Shown here in pieces: positions 1 through 7,288 of a stretch of DNA of 8,192 nucleotides. The notes below the pieces were generated by a model. It had not been told where the DNA came from, did no database searches, and saw only the letters and a list, made by a program, of their open reading frames with translations. Position 1 is the stretch's first letter, and the number at the start of each line of letters is the position of its first letter. The translations under genes and the position numbers were made by a program. The DNA is from an uncultured Lachnospiraceae bacterium (GTDB lineage: Bacteria; Bacillota; Clostridia; Lachnospirales; Lachnospiraceae). The DNA is taken from contig CAJOPP010000125.1 in NCBI GenBank assembly GCA_905236365.1, positions 1 through 8,192 on the forward strand, written 5' to 3'.

Positions 1-70
1 AGGTATTTTTTTGTTACTTATGGGGTGTAGCAAAAAAACTATATAATGTATTGGGGGGGTTACAAGTATT

Positions 71-100
71 ATTATACTTATTTCCGTCTAAAAGTGTTCA
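71..100 (-). promoter_or_regulatory. Candidate second sigma-A promoter reading left
   Basis: On the minus strand TGAACA (95-100) is followed after 18 bases by a perfect TATAAT (71-76). The -35 matches only four of six consensus bases, so the call rests mainly on the -10. It lies about 230 bp downstream of the stronger leftward promoter at 306-334 and could be an alternative start for the same unseen gene. In such AT-rich DNA chance matches are common. Confidence 0.25.
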
Positions 101-305
101 CAAACAATTTTTTTTTTTGAACTTTCTTTTGTGCAATAAGTCAAAGTCATTTTAAACGCTACCTTCCAAGTACCCTTATTTTGTTTATTTTGTTTAAAAC
201 ACCGTTCCTAATAATATTTTTTCACGTCTAAATGACTTTACTAAATCAGAACTCAGCCTTTTTTTGTATATTATGCATACTTTTCATTCTGCAATATCAT
301 TAAAC

Positions 306-334
306 AGTATAATAAAATCGCATTTATCTGTCAA
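306..334 (-). promoter_or_regulatory. Strong sigma-A promoter reading left, out of the window
   Basis: The minus strand shows a perfect -35 TTGACA (329-334), an optimal 17-base spacer and a five-of-six -10 TATACT (306-311). Transcription would start near 299 and run left. It lies beyond the ftsH terminator, so it should serve the next gene, which is outside the window. That transcript would have an untranslated leader of nearly 300 bases or more. Confidence 0.6.
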
Positions 335-474
335 TTTCTTTTCCCAATACAATACTTTTCCAAGAAATATCCCAACATCTTCTCTTATCATCCAAAAGAA
401 CGTTTACTAACTTTTTCTAAAATACCGATTTACAAAATGTATAATGTCCATGAGGGTTGCCTCTATAATGCCAT

Positions 475-511
475 AAAAACCTCAGCATATAAAACATATG
501 CTGAGGTTTTT
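475..511 (-). terminator. Intrinsic terminator of the tilS-hpt-ftsH operon
   Basis: Two perfectly complementary 16-base arms (475-490 and 496-511) flank a 5-base loop. The GC-bearing core CCTCAGC pairs with GCTGAGG. On the minus strand the stem ends in a run of five U, the classic Rho-independent layout. The hairpin begins only 2 bases after the ftsH stop codon. Because the stem is flanked by A and T runs on both sides, it could also stop transcription arriving from the left on the plus strand. Confidence 0.92.
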
Positions 512-513
512 CA

Positions 514-2367
514 TCAGGCTTGTGATACTGCCTCTTCAAATAAGGATTCAAATTCTTCTCTGTCAATTCGTTCTTTCTCCAACAAACGTTCTGCACATTT
601 GTGAAGCACTGTGACATTCTCCTCTAAGATTGCTCTTGCATGGGCATAACACTCATCAATGATTCGTTTTACTTCTTTATCAATCAGTGCCGCTGTCTGT
701 TCACCTAACATTCGCTGATGACCAATATCGCGTCCGACAAAAGTCTCCTCTTCATTGTCTGTCTCATAGTTGATCAGCCCTAATTCTTCTGACATACCGT
801 ATTTGACAACCATCGCTCTTGCGGCAGCAGTCGCCTGTTTAATATCCTGTGATGCCCCCGTCGTAATATCATCCATGATCATCTCTTCTGCAATACGACC
901 TCCAAGGCTTACCTTGATATCCTGCAAGATTTTACCCTTTGTGTTAAAAACATTATCATTCTCCGGAAGTGGCATCGTATAACCGGCTGCCCCCTGTCCG
1001 GTAGGAATGATGGATACCGTATAGACCGGACCAACTCCTTCTAATAAATGGAATAAAATCGCATGCCCGGACTCATGATATGCCGTAATGCGGCGTTCAT
1101 TTTCCGGTACTACCCTTGACTTACGCTCTGTACCAATTCCAACTTTGATAAATGCTTTATCAATATCTTCTTTCATAATGAACTTACGATTATCCTTGGC
1201 TGCATAAATTGCAGATTCATTCATCAGATTCTCCAGATCTGCGCCGGCAAAACCGGCTGTTGTTCTGGCGATCTCACCAAGATTCACATCCTCACCCAAT
1301 GGTTTGTTTCTTGTATGAATCTTTAAAATATCCTCTCTGCCCTTCACATCCGGTCTTCCAACAGAGACCTTACGATCAAAACGACCCGGACGAAGAATAG
1401 CAGGATCCAGAATATCTACACGGTTTGTTGCCGCCATAACAATAATTCCTTCATTGACTGAGAAACCGTCCATTTCCACCAGCATCTGATTCAGAGTCTG
1501 TTCACGCTCGTCATGTCCACCGCCAAGACCGGTCCCTCTTCTTCTTGCCACTGCGTCAATCTCATCAATAAAAATGATACACGGAGCATTGCGCTTGGCT
1601 TCTGCAAATAAATCTCTTACTCTGGAAGCACCCACACCGACAAACATCTCCACAAAATCCGAACCGGAAATTGTAAAGAACGGAACCTTTGCCTCTCCTG
1701 CTACTGCCTTGGCAAGTAATGTTTTACCGGTTCCCGGAGGACCAACCAATAAGATACCCTTTGGAATTCTGGCACCCAACTCCACATATTTGCTTGGATT
1801 CTTAAGAAAATCCACTACTTCTTCCAGATCTTCTTTCTCTTCCCGAAGACCCGCAACATCCTCAAACGTCGTCTTGTTTTCTTCTTCCGATGTCATTTTG
1901 GCTTTGCTTCTGCCAAAATTCATCATCTGTCCGCCACCACTGCTTGCTCCCTGCATACTTGCAAGCATCATCATCACAATCACAACCGCAAAAAGACCAA
2001 TCAGATATGGCAACATTCTTTCTAGGAAACCAGGTCGTACCACATCCGTCATCTCAAATCTGGTCTCTGATCCGTATTTCTCTGCCAACTGGTTATAAAG
2101 ATCCTGAAAACTCTTCACATCCGCTACATAAAACCGGATATCCGACTGTTTCCGTCTTACCAGATCCACAGTACCGGTCGGCACTTCTGCATTCTGCTGC
2201 ACATAAACAGAAATCACATCACCATTCTTCATATCCTCCGCAAAATCCGTTTCCGTGTACTGCATGTTTACATTTTGATTTCCCCCCTGAACCAGATAAA
2301 GCACTCCTAAAATCAGTGCAAAAAAAATCAGATAGGAAATCAGACTTCTTCTCAGATTCTTATTCAT
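514..2367 (-). CDS. ftsH: ATP-dependent zinc metalloprotease FtsH
   Basis: This is the membrane-anchored AAA+ protease that unfolds and degrades misfolded membrane proteins and selected regulators in the cytoplasm. The 617-residue product is full length for the family. It has a first membrane segment at about 9-27, a short extracytoplasmic domain, and a second membrane segment at about 118-137. The AAA module follows, with Walker A GPPGTGKT (209-216), Walker B IIFIDE (264-269), the pore motif FVGVG (242-246) and the second region of homology with LRPGRFDR (325-332). The zinc site is HESGH (431-435), with the third ligand expected at D508 in ASQDIKQAT. The start is supported by AAGGAG 10 bases upstream, which lies between the hpt stop and the ATG. 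It is the last gene of the tilS-hpt-ftsH group, as in many Firmicutes, and ends right at a terminator. The frame is intact with all catalytic residues present. Confidence 0.98.
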   Translation of the reverse strand: MNKNLRRSLISYLIFFALILGVLYLVQGGNQNVNMQYTETDFAEDMKNGDVISVYVQQNAEVPTGTVDLVRRKQSDIRFYVADVKSFQDLYNQLAEKYGSETRFEMTDVVRPGFLERMLPYLIGLFAVVIVMMMLASMQGASSGGGQMMNFGRSKAKMTSEEENKTTFEDVAGLREEKEDLEEVVDFLKNPSKYVELGARIPKGILLVGPPGTGKTLLAKAVAGEAKVPFFTISGSDFVEMFVGVGASRVRDLFAEAKRNAPCIIFIDEIDAVARRRGTGLGGGHDEREQTLNQMLVEMDGFSVNEGIIVMAATNRVDILDPAILRPGRFDRKVSVGRPDVKGREDILKIHTRNKPLGEDVNLGEIARTTAGFAGADLENLMNESAIYAAKDNRKFIMKEDIDKAFIKVGIGTERKSRVVPENERRITAYHESGHAILFHLLEGVGPVYTVSIIPTGQGAAGYTMPLPENDNVFNTKGKILQDIKVSLGGRIAEEMIMDDITTGASQDIKQATAAARAMVVKYGMSEELGLINYETDNEEETFVGRDIGHQRMLGEQTAALIDKEVKRIIDECYAHARAILEENVTVLHKCAERLLEKERIDREEFESLFEEAVSQA

Positions 2368-2384
2368 TTTTACTTATCTCCTTC

Positions 2385-2909
2385 TTAATCCTGTATTATA
2401 ACACCAACATATGGAAGATTTCTGTGCTTTTGCGCATAATCCAGTCCATAGCCTACCACAAACCGGTCCGGAATCTCAAATCCACAGTAATCCGGTTCAA
2501 TCTCCACAACCCTGCAATCCGGTTTATCCAACAGGGTAATGAGCTTAAGGCTCTCCGGGTTTCTTGCTAACAACAGCCTTTTCAGATAATAAAGAGTCCT
2601 TCCGGAATCCACAATATCTTCCACAATCAGCACATTCTTACCGCTAATCTCCTCATCCAGTTCTTTTTTCACGGTAATCTCTCCGGCAGAAACCATTCCG
2701 TCACCGTAAGAAGAAACTGACATAAAATCCATTGTAACCGGCACTGTTAATTGCCTGGCAAGTTCACTTGCAAAGAACATGCTGCCTTTTAAAATAATGA
2801 TCAAGTGAAGTTCCTTGCCTGCATAATCTTTATTAATCTGCTTCGCCAATTCACCAACTCTGGCATTTACTGTTTCTTCCGATAGTAATTCCTCAATATG
2901 ATAATCCAT
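2385..2909 (-). CDS. hpt: Hypoxanthine(-guanine) phosphoribosyltransferase
   Basis: This cytoplasmic enzyme transfers phosphoribose from PRPP to hypoxanthine or guanine to give IMP or GMP in purine salvage. The 174-residue product has the usual length. The PRPP-binding motif VEDIVDSGRTL is at 96-106, the flexible-loop segment SSYGDG at 66-71, and the purine-recognition region IPDRFVVGYGLDY lies near the C-terminus. I chose the ATG at 2909 rather than an in-frame ATG at 2924, because AAGGAG sits 6 bases before 2909 while the upstream ATG overlaps that site. The gene overlaps the end of tilS by 17 bp, which suggests translational coupling, and it lies 17 bp before ftsH. The tilS-hpt-ftsH order is widely conserved in Firmicutes. 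Preference for hypoxanthine over guanine cannot be read from sequence alone. Confidence 0.96.
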   Translation of the reverse strand: MDYHIEELLSEETVNARVGELAKQINKDYAGKELHLIIILKGSMFFASELARQLTVPVTMDFMSVSSYGDGMVSAGEITVKKELDEEISGKNVLIVEDIVDSGRTLYYLKRLLLARNPESLKLITLLDKPDCRVVEIEPDYCGFEIPDRFVVGYGLDYAQKHRNLPYVGVIIQD

Positions 2910-4560
2910 CGTTCTCTCCTTCATACATCAGTACTAACACATACTCTGTATCTTCATTTATCCTGTATGTTGCACTTCTACGTTCTCCAAGCACCCACAA
3001 GACCTCATGTCCTTGTGTGACGATTATTTTGTCCCTTCGCTCTTCAGAAGGAATCTTCCGATCAATAAAATACCGGGAAAGTTTCTTTCGGTCTCCCTGC
3101 TCATTCAAGATAAAATAATCCTCTGTTTCGGGGGTGCGAACATATAACGTATCCTTTATTGTAGCACAATCGAAGTATTTCGTATAGTTATTTTTTAAAT
3201 TTCCGGCATTTAATACCAGCTGTTTTTTCTGATCTTCACTCAGATGCTTCATGGATAAGATCTGAACCATCAATTTTCTGCCCCCGGGCAAATCCAGCTG
3301 CTGCTCCATTTTCTTACCTGCAAAAGGCAGTTCCATCATAAGCTTTTGACTCCAATTTTCAAAAGGACATGTCTGTTCAAAGCATTTCCGAATGATCAGC
3401 TTTTCATACGATATAATTGCCTCTGTCTCATAGGGAAGCTGTATTTTTTTTCCACTTTGCTTTCCCAACAATCCATACACCGCCTGAACATGCTCCCGCA
3501 CAATATCCTTTTTGGCTCCACATACTGCCGTGATCATCTCATAGAGAACAGCCATTGCAAAAATATCTTCCTGTTCCCTTAACAATGCACGATTCGTATG
3601 ACATTCCGCTTTCCCTATGGATACATATTCTTCGATATACTTCCTTACCATTTTTTGAAAAAAAGACTCATATTCCATTGCCCTGTCAGCAAATTCCGAA
3701 ATATGTTTCACGGCTTGCTCATTGATTTCCTCCAGCAACGGAACAATTTGATTGCGAATCTTATTTCTTGCATAGGCTGTATCCTGATTGGTCATATCCT
3801 CTTTCCATGACACCTCATTTTCAACCAGCCATGCTTTCAATTCTTCCTTGGTGCAGTTCAAGAGCGGGCGAATAATCTTTCTGCTCTGTTTGTCAAACAA
3901 CATATCATCTGACACTTTTGTCTCATGGTTGATTGCTGCCGCGTCATACGTTGCCGTTCTCTCTCTCTCCGCGTCATACGTTACTATTTTTTCTCTCTCC
4001 GTATCATACGTTGCTATTCCCTCTCCCGCTTTATCGCACGTTACTATTCTCTCTTCCGCTTTATCATACGTTATTATTCTCTCTCCCGTCAGGTCACTAA
4101 CCGGTCGGATTCCTGCCATTCCTGCCAGATTGGTTCCACGTGCAAGATGAAATAATACAGTCTCCGCCTGATCTCCCATATGATGTGCCACAGCAAGTTT
4201 ATCAGCGTTCTCCCGCTTCATCACCTGTTCAAATTGCCGATACCGATATTCTCTTCCCATTTCTTCTTCTGTCATTCTGTTCTTCCTCGCCAACGAAGGA
4301 ATATCCGCTGAAAAAAGATAAAATGGAATCTGATAATCTTCACAAAGCTTTTTGACATAGTCTGCATCTTCTTCTGCTTCCTGCCGGATTCCATGATTGA
4401 TATGCACTGCAAACAGTTCCAGATTATATTCTTCCTTTAGCTGATTGAGTAACAGAAACAATGCCACAGAATCCGCACCGCCGGATATCCCCATAACGAT
4501 CCGGTCGCCTTTTTCTATCATATGATAAAATTCTATAAAATTTCGCACTTTTTCAAGCAT
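2893..4560 (-). CDS. tilS: tRNA(Ile)-lysidine synthetase TilS with a repeat insertion
   Basis: TilS uses ATP and lysine to convert C34 of the tRNA-Ile2 CAU anticodon to lysidine, so that the tRNA reads AUA and accepts isoleucine. It is usually essential. The PP-loop SGGADS is at 26-31, and HHMGDQAET at 126-134 is the second conserved N-type ATPase motif; its usual HxDDQ form reads HMGDQ here. The conserved RIIRPLL-like segment is at 227-234. The C-terminal substrate domain ends with RKLSRYFIDRKIP and a beta-rich tail. At 555 residues the protein is clearly longer than the Bacillus (about 470) and E. coli (about 430) enzymes. Most of the excess is an insertion at about 157-226 carrying five decapeptide repeats. 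The ATG at 4560 is chosen because GGAGG lies 6 bases upstream; the in-frame ATG at 4566 directly abuts that GGAGG. The frame is uninterrupted, so the gene looks functional. Confidence 0.95.
   Translation of the reverse strand: MLEKVRNFIEFYHMIEKGDRIVMGISGGADSVALFLLLNQLKEEYNLELFAVHINHGIRQEAEEDADYVKKLCEDYQIPFYLFSADIPSLARKNRMTEEEMGREYRYRQFEQVMKRENADKLAVAHHMGDQAETVLFHLARGTNLAGMAGIRPVSDLTGERIITYDKAEERIVTCDKAGEGIATYDTEREKIVTYDAERERTATYDAAAINHETKVSDDMLFDKQSRKIIRPLLNCTKEELKAWLVENEVSWKEDMTNQDTAYARNKIRNQIVPLLEEINEQAVKHISEFADRAMEYESFFQKMVRKYIEEYVSIGKAECHTNRALLREQEDIFAMAVLYEMITAVCGAKKDIVREHVQAVYGLLGKQSGKKIQLPYETEAIISYEKLIIRKCFEQTCPFENWSQKLMMELPFAGKKMEQQLDLPGGRKLMVQILSMKHLSEDQKKQLVLNAGNLKNNYTKYFDCATIKDTLYVRTPETEDYFILNEQGDRKKLSRYFIDRKIPSEERRDKIIVTQGHEVLWVLGERRSATYRINEDTEYVLVLMYEGENDGLSY
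3941..4090 (-). repeat. Five 30-bp in-frame tandem repeats inside tilS
   Basis: Five consecutive 30-base units (3941-3970, 3971-4000, 4001-4030, 4031-4060, 4061-4090) share the core TCATACGTT followed by a CT-rich half. The first two units agree at 25 of 30 positions and the others are more diverged. As 30 is a multiple of three, each unit adds ten residues of the pattern x-x-x-E-R/K-I-x-T-Y-D on the minus strand. Gain or loss of units would keep the TilS reading frame. Unit divergence suggests an old expansion rather than a recent one. Confidence 0.93.
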
Positions 4561-4574
4561 GATCATCCTCCCAT

Positions 4575-4604
4575 ATTATCTTTTGGTGAACTACCTATTG
4601 TCTA
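4575..4604 (-). promoter_or_regulatory. Possible sigma-A promoter for tilS-hpt-ftsH
   Basis: On the minus strand TAGACA (4599-4604, five of six consensus bases) is followed after 18 bases by GATAAT (4575-4580, five of six). A separate housekeeping promoter here would make sense, since tilS and ftsH are needed in growth while the upstream gene spoIIE is a sporulation gene. A weakness is that the predicted start falls almost on the tilS ribosome binding site, giving an extremely short leader. Confidence 0.35.
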
Positions 4605-4642
4605 TAGTCACTTGCTTCTGTACTCCATATGTCACTTTCTAC

Positions 4643-6739
4643 CTAACGTTCCCAGATTCCCGTCACCAGCACCGTACTGTCATCCCGCAACCCACTTTGC
4701 TGCATAGATTCTATATCCTTCATAATCATATCCGCAACTACCTGTACATTATTCGTCTCAATCGATGCAATCCGGTCTGCCAGATAAGCTTCTTTATTCT
4801 CCATTGCAATACCATCCAGCACCCCATCACTGACCATGATAATCATATCTCCATGATAAAGCTTCCTTGCACAAGTGTCAAACTCAACCTGTTCCAACAC
4901 ACCCATGGGAAGAGATGTGGATCGGATACATTCCACATTTCCTTCCCTGCGGATAAAAGTGGTAGACGCCCCCATCTTAATAAAATCTGCCATCCCGGTA
5001 TAAAAATCAATCATCACAAGATCTAAGGTAGAACTGACCAATCCATCTGCCATAAAACTGACAAAAGAGTTTAACAGCTCAATGGCCAGTTCTCTGCATA
5101 CGCCGGAAGTCAGAAGCTGTTCCAATAAATCTACAATCTGTTTGCTCTTTGCATTTGCATTTTCGCCGCTGCCCATTCCGTCCAATAGCATCAGGACCGC
5201 CTGCTGGGTATCCAGCTTGGTAATGGAAAAATTATCTCCACATACGCTTTCTCCCTTTCGGTTCCGCTGCACCACTCCTGTAGTCAGCATATACTTTCCC
5301 TCTTCCACAAAACAAAAATGAGTCTCCTCTATTCCCACCAGATCCTCTCCGCGCCCAACGCAGACCATATGGACTCTTAGAATCCTGCTGATCCGCTCCG
5401 CCATCTTCATACCGGTCACAACCTGTTTCCCTCTGATGTAACAACTGATATATACCTGCAATCTGCCATTTCCATCCTTCACTGGAACTGCTTTCGTTAC
5501 CACAACGCCGAGTGCTTCCAGCCTGTCCATGATACGGCTTTCAAAAAAATCTACCCGGACAGACTGCTCCGAAAGTTCTCCCTGAAACGTCGTAATAATT
5601 TCTCCGATCTGTCCCAACTGTCTGATAAAATTCCGCCGTATTTCTATTAACCGATTACTCTGAGACTCTACTGCATTCAGCAAAGAGATTCCATCTCCAC
5701 TGAGATACATATTACTGATTCCATTTGGAATCCCTTCTTCTCTCTCCAACTCATGCAGCTCCAGCATTTTTTCCATTGAAAGAAATGCCTGTCCAAAGTT
5801 ACGGATTCGGCTTCTGGTCGCTTCCTGGATTAAAATATCCTGAGATGACCGGGTACTGTCCTCCCTGACCTGGGAAGTCTTTTTCATCCATTTTGACGGT
5901 GTTCCTAAAAATGCCCCCAAAAGGAGCAGCGTACTTCTTAACATTTCCATCGTCAGCAGGCTCTCCTCATAAAGAAATCCCAGCAGAATCACGCCTGCTA
6001 AAAAGGACAACATGACTCCGACCTTACCAAGTTCCCGTAAGATTACAATAATGCCGGATAGCAATATCATAACCGCCAGATAAGCGACATTGTCCATACG
6101 AAATGCCAGGACAAGACCTGTAATGCTTCCCGTAGCAACTCCCACTCCGCTATCAAACCGGTAAGTGTTGTAGAGCAGCAAATACCCACAGAGCATGAAC
6201 AACAAATTGACCGGCTTCTCAATCTCCGGACATCCAAATAACGCAATTACCAGAAGTGCAAAGATTCCAACAAACCGTTCATTTTTTGCAAACATCCGGT
6301 CCGTCCCCACTCGCAGTGCTGCAAATCCCTGCTCAAAGATCAATACAAAGCAAACCGCTATCACACCTTCTAAACCGGAATAGAGGGGGCTTCTGTCGTT
6401 TCCTGTCACCAGAAACTGATATGGCATGCTGATCGACCACAATACCACACCTGCCGCCATTGCGATCTGAATATTCGTTTCAAATATTTTTCCACGGTCG
6501 GTATGACTTAGCATGATCATTAAAAACATCAGTACCATCGCATACTTTATGCCAGCCGCAGCATTGAATGTGCTGCATATTCCAAGCATCAAAGCAACAA
6601 ACAGACTAACAGAACTTCTTTCCTGTAAATAAGCACCCATAAAAAAAGGCACAACAAAGGGATACAATCCAAATAGCTGACATCGTGCCACCGTAAATGC
6701 CAGGATATGTATCCCAATACGTTCTATCTTTACTTGCAT
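4643..6739 (-). CDS. spoIIE: Stage II sporulation protein E, PP2C-type phosphatase
   Basis: SpoIIE sits at the polar division septum, interacts with FtsZ, and dephosphorylates the anti-anti-sigma factor SpoIIAA so that sigma-F becomes active in the forespore. The N-terminal part, to about residue 280, is a string of roughly ten hydrophobic segments. A central region rich in charged residues follows, and the PP2C-like phosphatase fills the C-terminus. Its metal-binding acidic residues are visible in CGDNFS (D502), LLDGMGSG (D520), VSDGVLDG (D638) and RDDSTV (D686/D687). The protein has 698 residues, shorter than the Bacillus protein (827), but both ends look complete. I chose the ATG at 6739 because GGAGG lies 8 bases upstream; an in-frame ATG at 6763 has no such site. 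The gene stands alone between 224-bp and 82-bp gaps, and a candidate Spo0A-type promoter lies upstream. Confidence 0.96.
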   Translation of the reverse strand: MQVKIERIGIHILAFTVARCQLFGLYPFVVPFFMGAYLQERSSVSLFVALMLGICSTFNAAAGIKYAMVLMFLMIMLSHTDRGKIFETNIQIAMAAGVVLWSISMPYQFLVTGNDRSPLYSGLEGVIAVCFVLIFEQGFAALRVGTDRMFAKNERFVGIFALLVIALFGCPEIEKPVNLLFMLCGYLLLYNTYRFDSGVGVATGSITGLVLAFRMDNVAYLAVMILLSGIIVILRELGKVGVMLSFLAGVILLGFLYEESLLTMEMLRSTLLLLGAFLGTPSKWMKKTSQVREDSTRSSQDILIQEATRSRIRNFGQAFLSMEKMLELHELEREEGIPNGISNMYLSGDGISLLNAVESQSNRLIEIRRNFIRQLGQIGEIITTFQGELSEQSVRVDFFESRIMDRLEALGVVVTKAVPVKDGNGRLQVYISCYIRGKQVVTGMKMAERISRILRVHMVCVGRGEDLVGIEETHFCFVEEGKYMLTTGVVQRNRKGESVCGDNFSITKLDTQQAVLMLLDGMGSGENANAKSKQIVDLLEQLLTSGVCRELAIELLNSFVSFMADGLVSSTLDLVMIDFYTGMADFIKMGASTTFIRREGNVECIRSTSLPMGVLEQVEFDTCARKLYHGDMIIMVSDGVLDGIAMENKEAYLADRIASIETNNVQVVADMIMKDIESMQQSGLRDDSTVLVTGIWER

Positions 6740-6769
6740 AAAATATCCCTCCCACATATACATTGTAAT

Positions 6770-6796
6770 ACTACACGCTGCTTTACAGCGTGTAGT
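6770..6796 (-). other. Perfect hairpin in the spoIIE leader
   Basis: Two 11-base arms (6770-6780 and 6786-6796) with core CTACACGCTG / CAGCGTGTAG are perfectly complementary around a 5-base loop. No U-run follows on the minus strand, so it is not a standard terminator of divIC. On the plus strand only three T follow. It lies about 30 bases before the spoIIE start codon and would be transcribed in its leader. It may be an mRNA stabiliser, a regulatory structure or a protein-binding operator; the sequence does not decide. Confidence 0.6.
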
Positions 6797-6838
6797 TTAC
6801 CCGATTCCATTTGTGAACCGATTTCTAAAGTGGGATAC

Positions 6839-6903
6839 AGTATATAAAATATGAATGTCCTTATTCTGTCGCTTTCCGGCACTATTCTCCGCAACTTCCG
6901 ACA
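6839..6903 (-). promoter_or_regulatory. Candidate Spo0A-dependent spoIIE promoter
   Basis: On the minus strand a -10 like TATACT (6839-6844) lies 22 bases after GCGACA (6867-6872), which matches TTGACA at four of six positions. Immediately upstream are TGCCGGA (6875-6881) and TGTCGGA (6897-6903), each a near match to the 0A box TGNCGAA, spaced exactly 22 bp (two helical turns) apart. Bacillus spoIIE and spoIIG promoters are known for a 21-22 bp spacer with 0A boxes next to the -35, so this layout fits. Each element alone is weak. The predicted leader is about 90 bases and contains the 6770-6796 hairpin. Confidence 0.4.
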
Positions 6904-6963
6904 TATTTCACAAAAGCCATCTGCCGGAGTAATCTTTCAACCGCACAGGTAAAACCCTATTAT

Positions 6964-7275
6964 TTACTTATTGCTCGGCTGGATCAGAATCTCATCCGGA
7001 TAAACGAGTCCTAATTTTTCCTTTGCAACTTCTTCCATAAATTTTTTCGTCTGCATATATTTTTCCAATTCTTCCAACTCTGCTGTCCGCTGTTCCTCAT
7101 TCTCAATCTGCTTGTCAAGTGTTGCCTCTTTTTCCGTCAACTCCTGACTTTGCTTTTTTAAGCTATTTATTTTGGTTCCGGCTACAACACAGAACACAAC
7201 AACAATAAAAGCTATCATTGAAAGTCCCTTCTTCTGTTTTTTCTTTCTTCGGTTCCTGCTCATTTTATCACCCAT
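6964..7275 (-). CDS. divIC: Septum formation initiator, DivIC/FtsB family
   Basis: DivIC is a small bitopic membrane protein that forms a complex with FtsL and DivIB in the division machinery. The 103-residue product has a very basic cytoplasmic start (RRKKKQKK, 10-17) and one membrane segment at about 19-34. A heptad-like Glu/Lys-rich coiled coil spans about 37-75, followed by the family's conserved C-terminal motif, here AKEKLGLVYPDEIL at 84-97. This order and length match DivIC/FtsB proteins. The start is uncertain: ATG 7275 has only a weak purine stretch upstream, while ATG 7263 (four residues later) has GGTGAT at good spacing. It lies 13 bp after yabQ, as in other spore formers. Since division is needed during growth, a promoter besides the sporulation one upstream of yabP would be expected; I could not locate it. 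Confidence 0.9.
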   Translation of the reverse strand: MGDKMSRNRRKKKQKKGLSMIAFIVVVFCVVAGTKINSLKKQSQELTEKEATLDKQIENEEQRTAELEELEKYMQTKKFMEEVAKEKLGLVYPDEILIQPSNK

Positions 7276-7288
7276 TTCTATCTCTGCT

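Larger units (their letters stand above)
1..474. other. AT-rich intergenic region with no convincing gene
   Basis: This stretch beyond the ftsH terminator is strongly AT-rich, with an 11-T run at 108-118 and a 7-G run at 53-59. I find no open frame that has both a reasonable length and a ribosome binding site. It contains two candidate leftward sigma-A promoters (306-334 and 71-100), and an 8-base sequence cgtctaaa that occurs twice (85-92 and 225-232). The likely role is the upstream control region of a leftward gene lying before position 1. The base composition differs sharply from the neighbouring genes, as expected for non-coding DNA in a low-GC Firmicute. Confidence 0.6.

Noticed and set aside
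64..79. Small AT-only inverted repeat AAGTAT / ATACTT
   Set aside because: Six-base arms in very AT-rich DNA are expected by chance, and it overlaps a candidate -10.
88..150. A 20-codon minus-strand frame with a purine-rich GGAAGG upstream
   Set aside because: The spacing to the ATG is too long for a good ribosome binding site, the peptide resembles nothing I know, and the lysine run comes from the A11 tract.
417..617. A 66-codon minus-strand frame across the end of ftsH and the terminator
   Set aside because: It overlaps ftsH in another frame and the terminator hairpin; it is a shadow frame.
3941..4090. Repeat block considered as a CRISPR array
   Set aside because: Units are contiguous with no spacers, and they lie in frame inside a conserved gene.
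3788..4155. Long plus-strand frames across the tilS repeat block
   Set aside because: They arise because the 30-bp repeats keep every frame periodic and stop-free; no ribosome binding site or family match supports them, and tilS on the other strand is certain.
5232..5444. A 70-codon minus-strand frame within spoIIE
   Set aside because: It lies wholly inside the well-supported spoIIE frame and shows no independent coding signal.
6870..6910. A 12-codon minus-strand frame upstream of spoIIE
   Set aside because: There is no ribosome binding site and it overlaps the candidate promoter elements.
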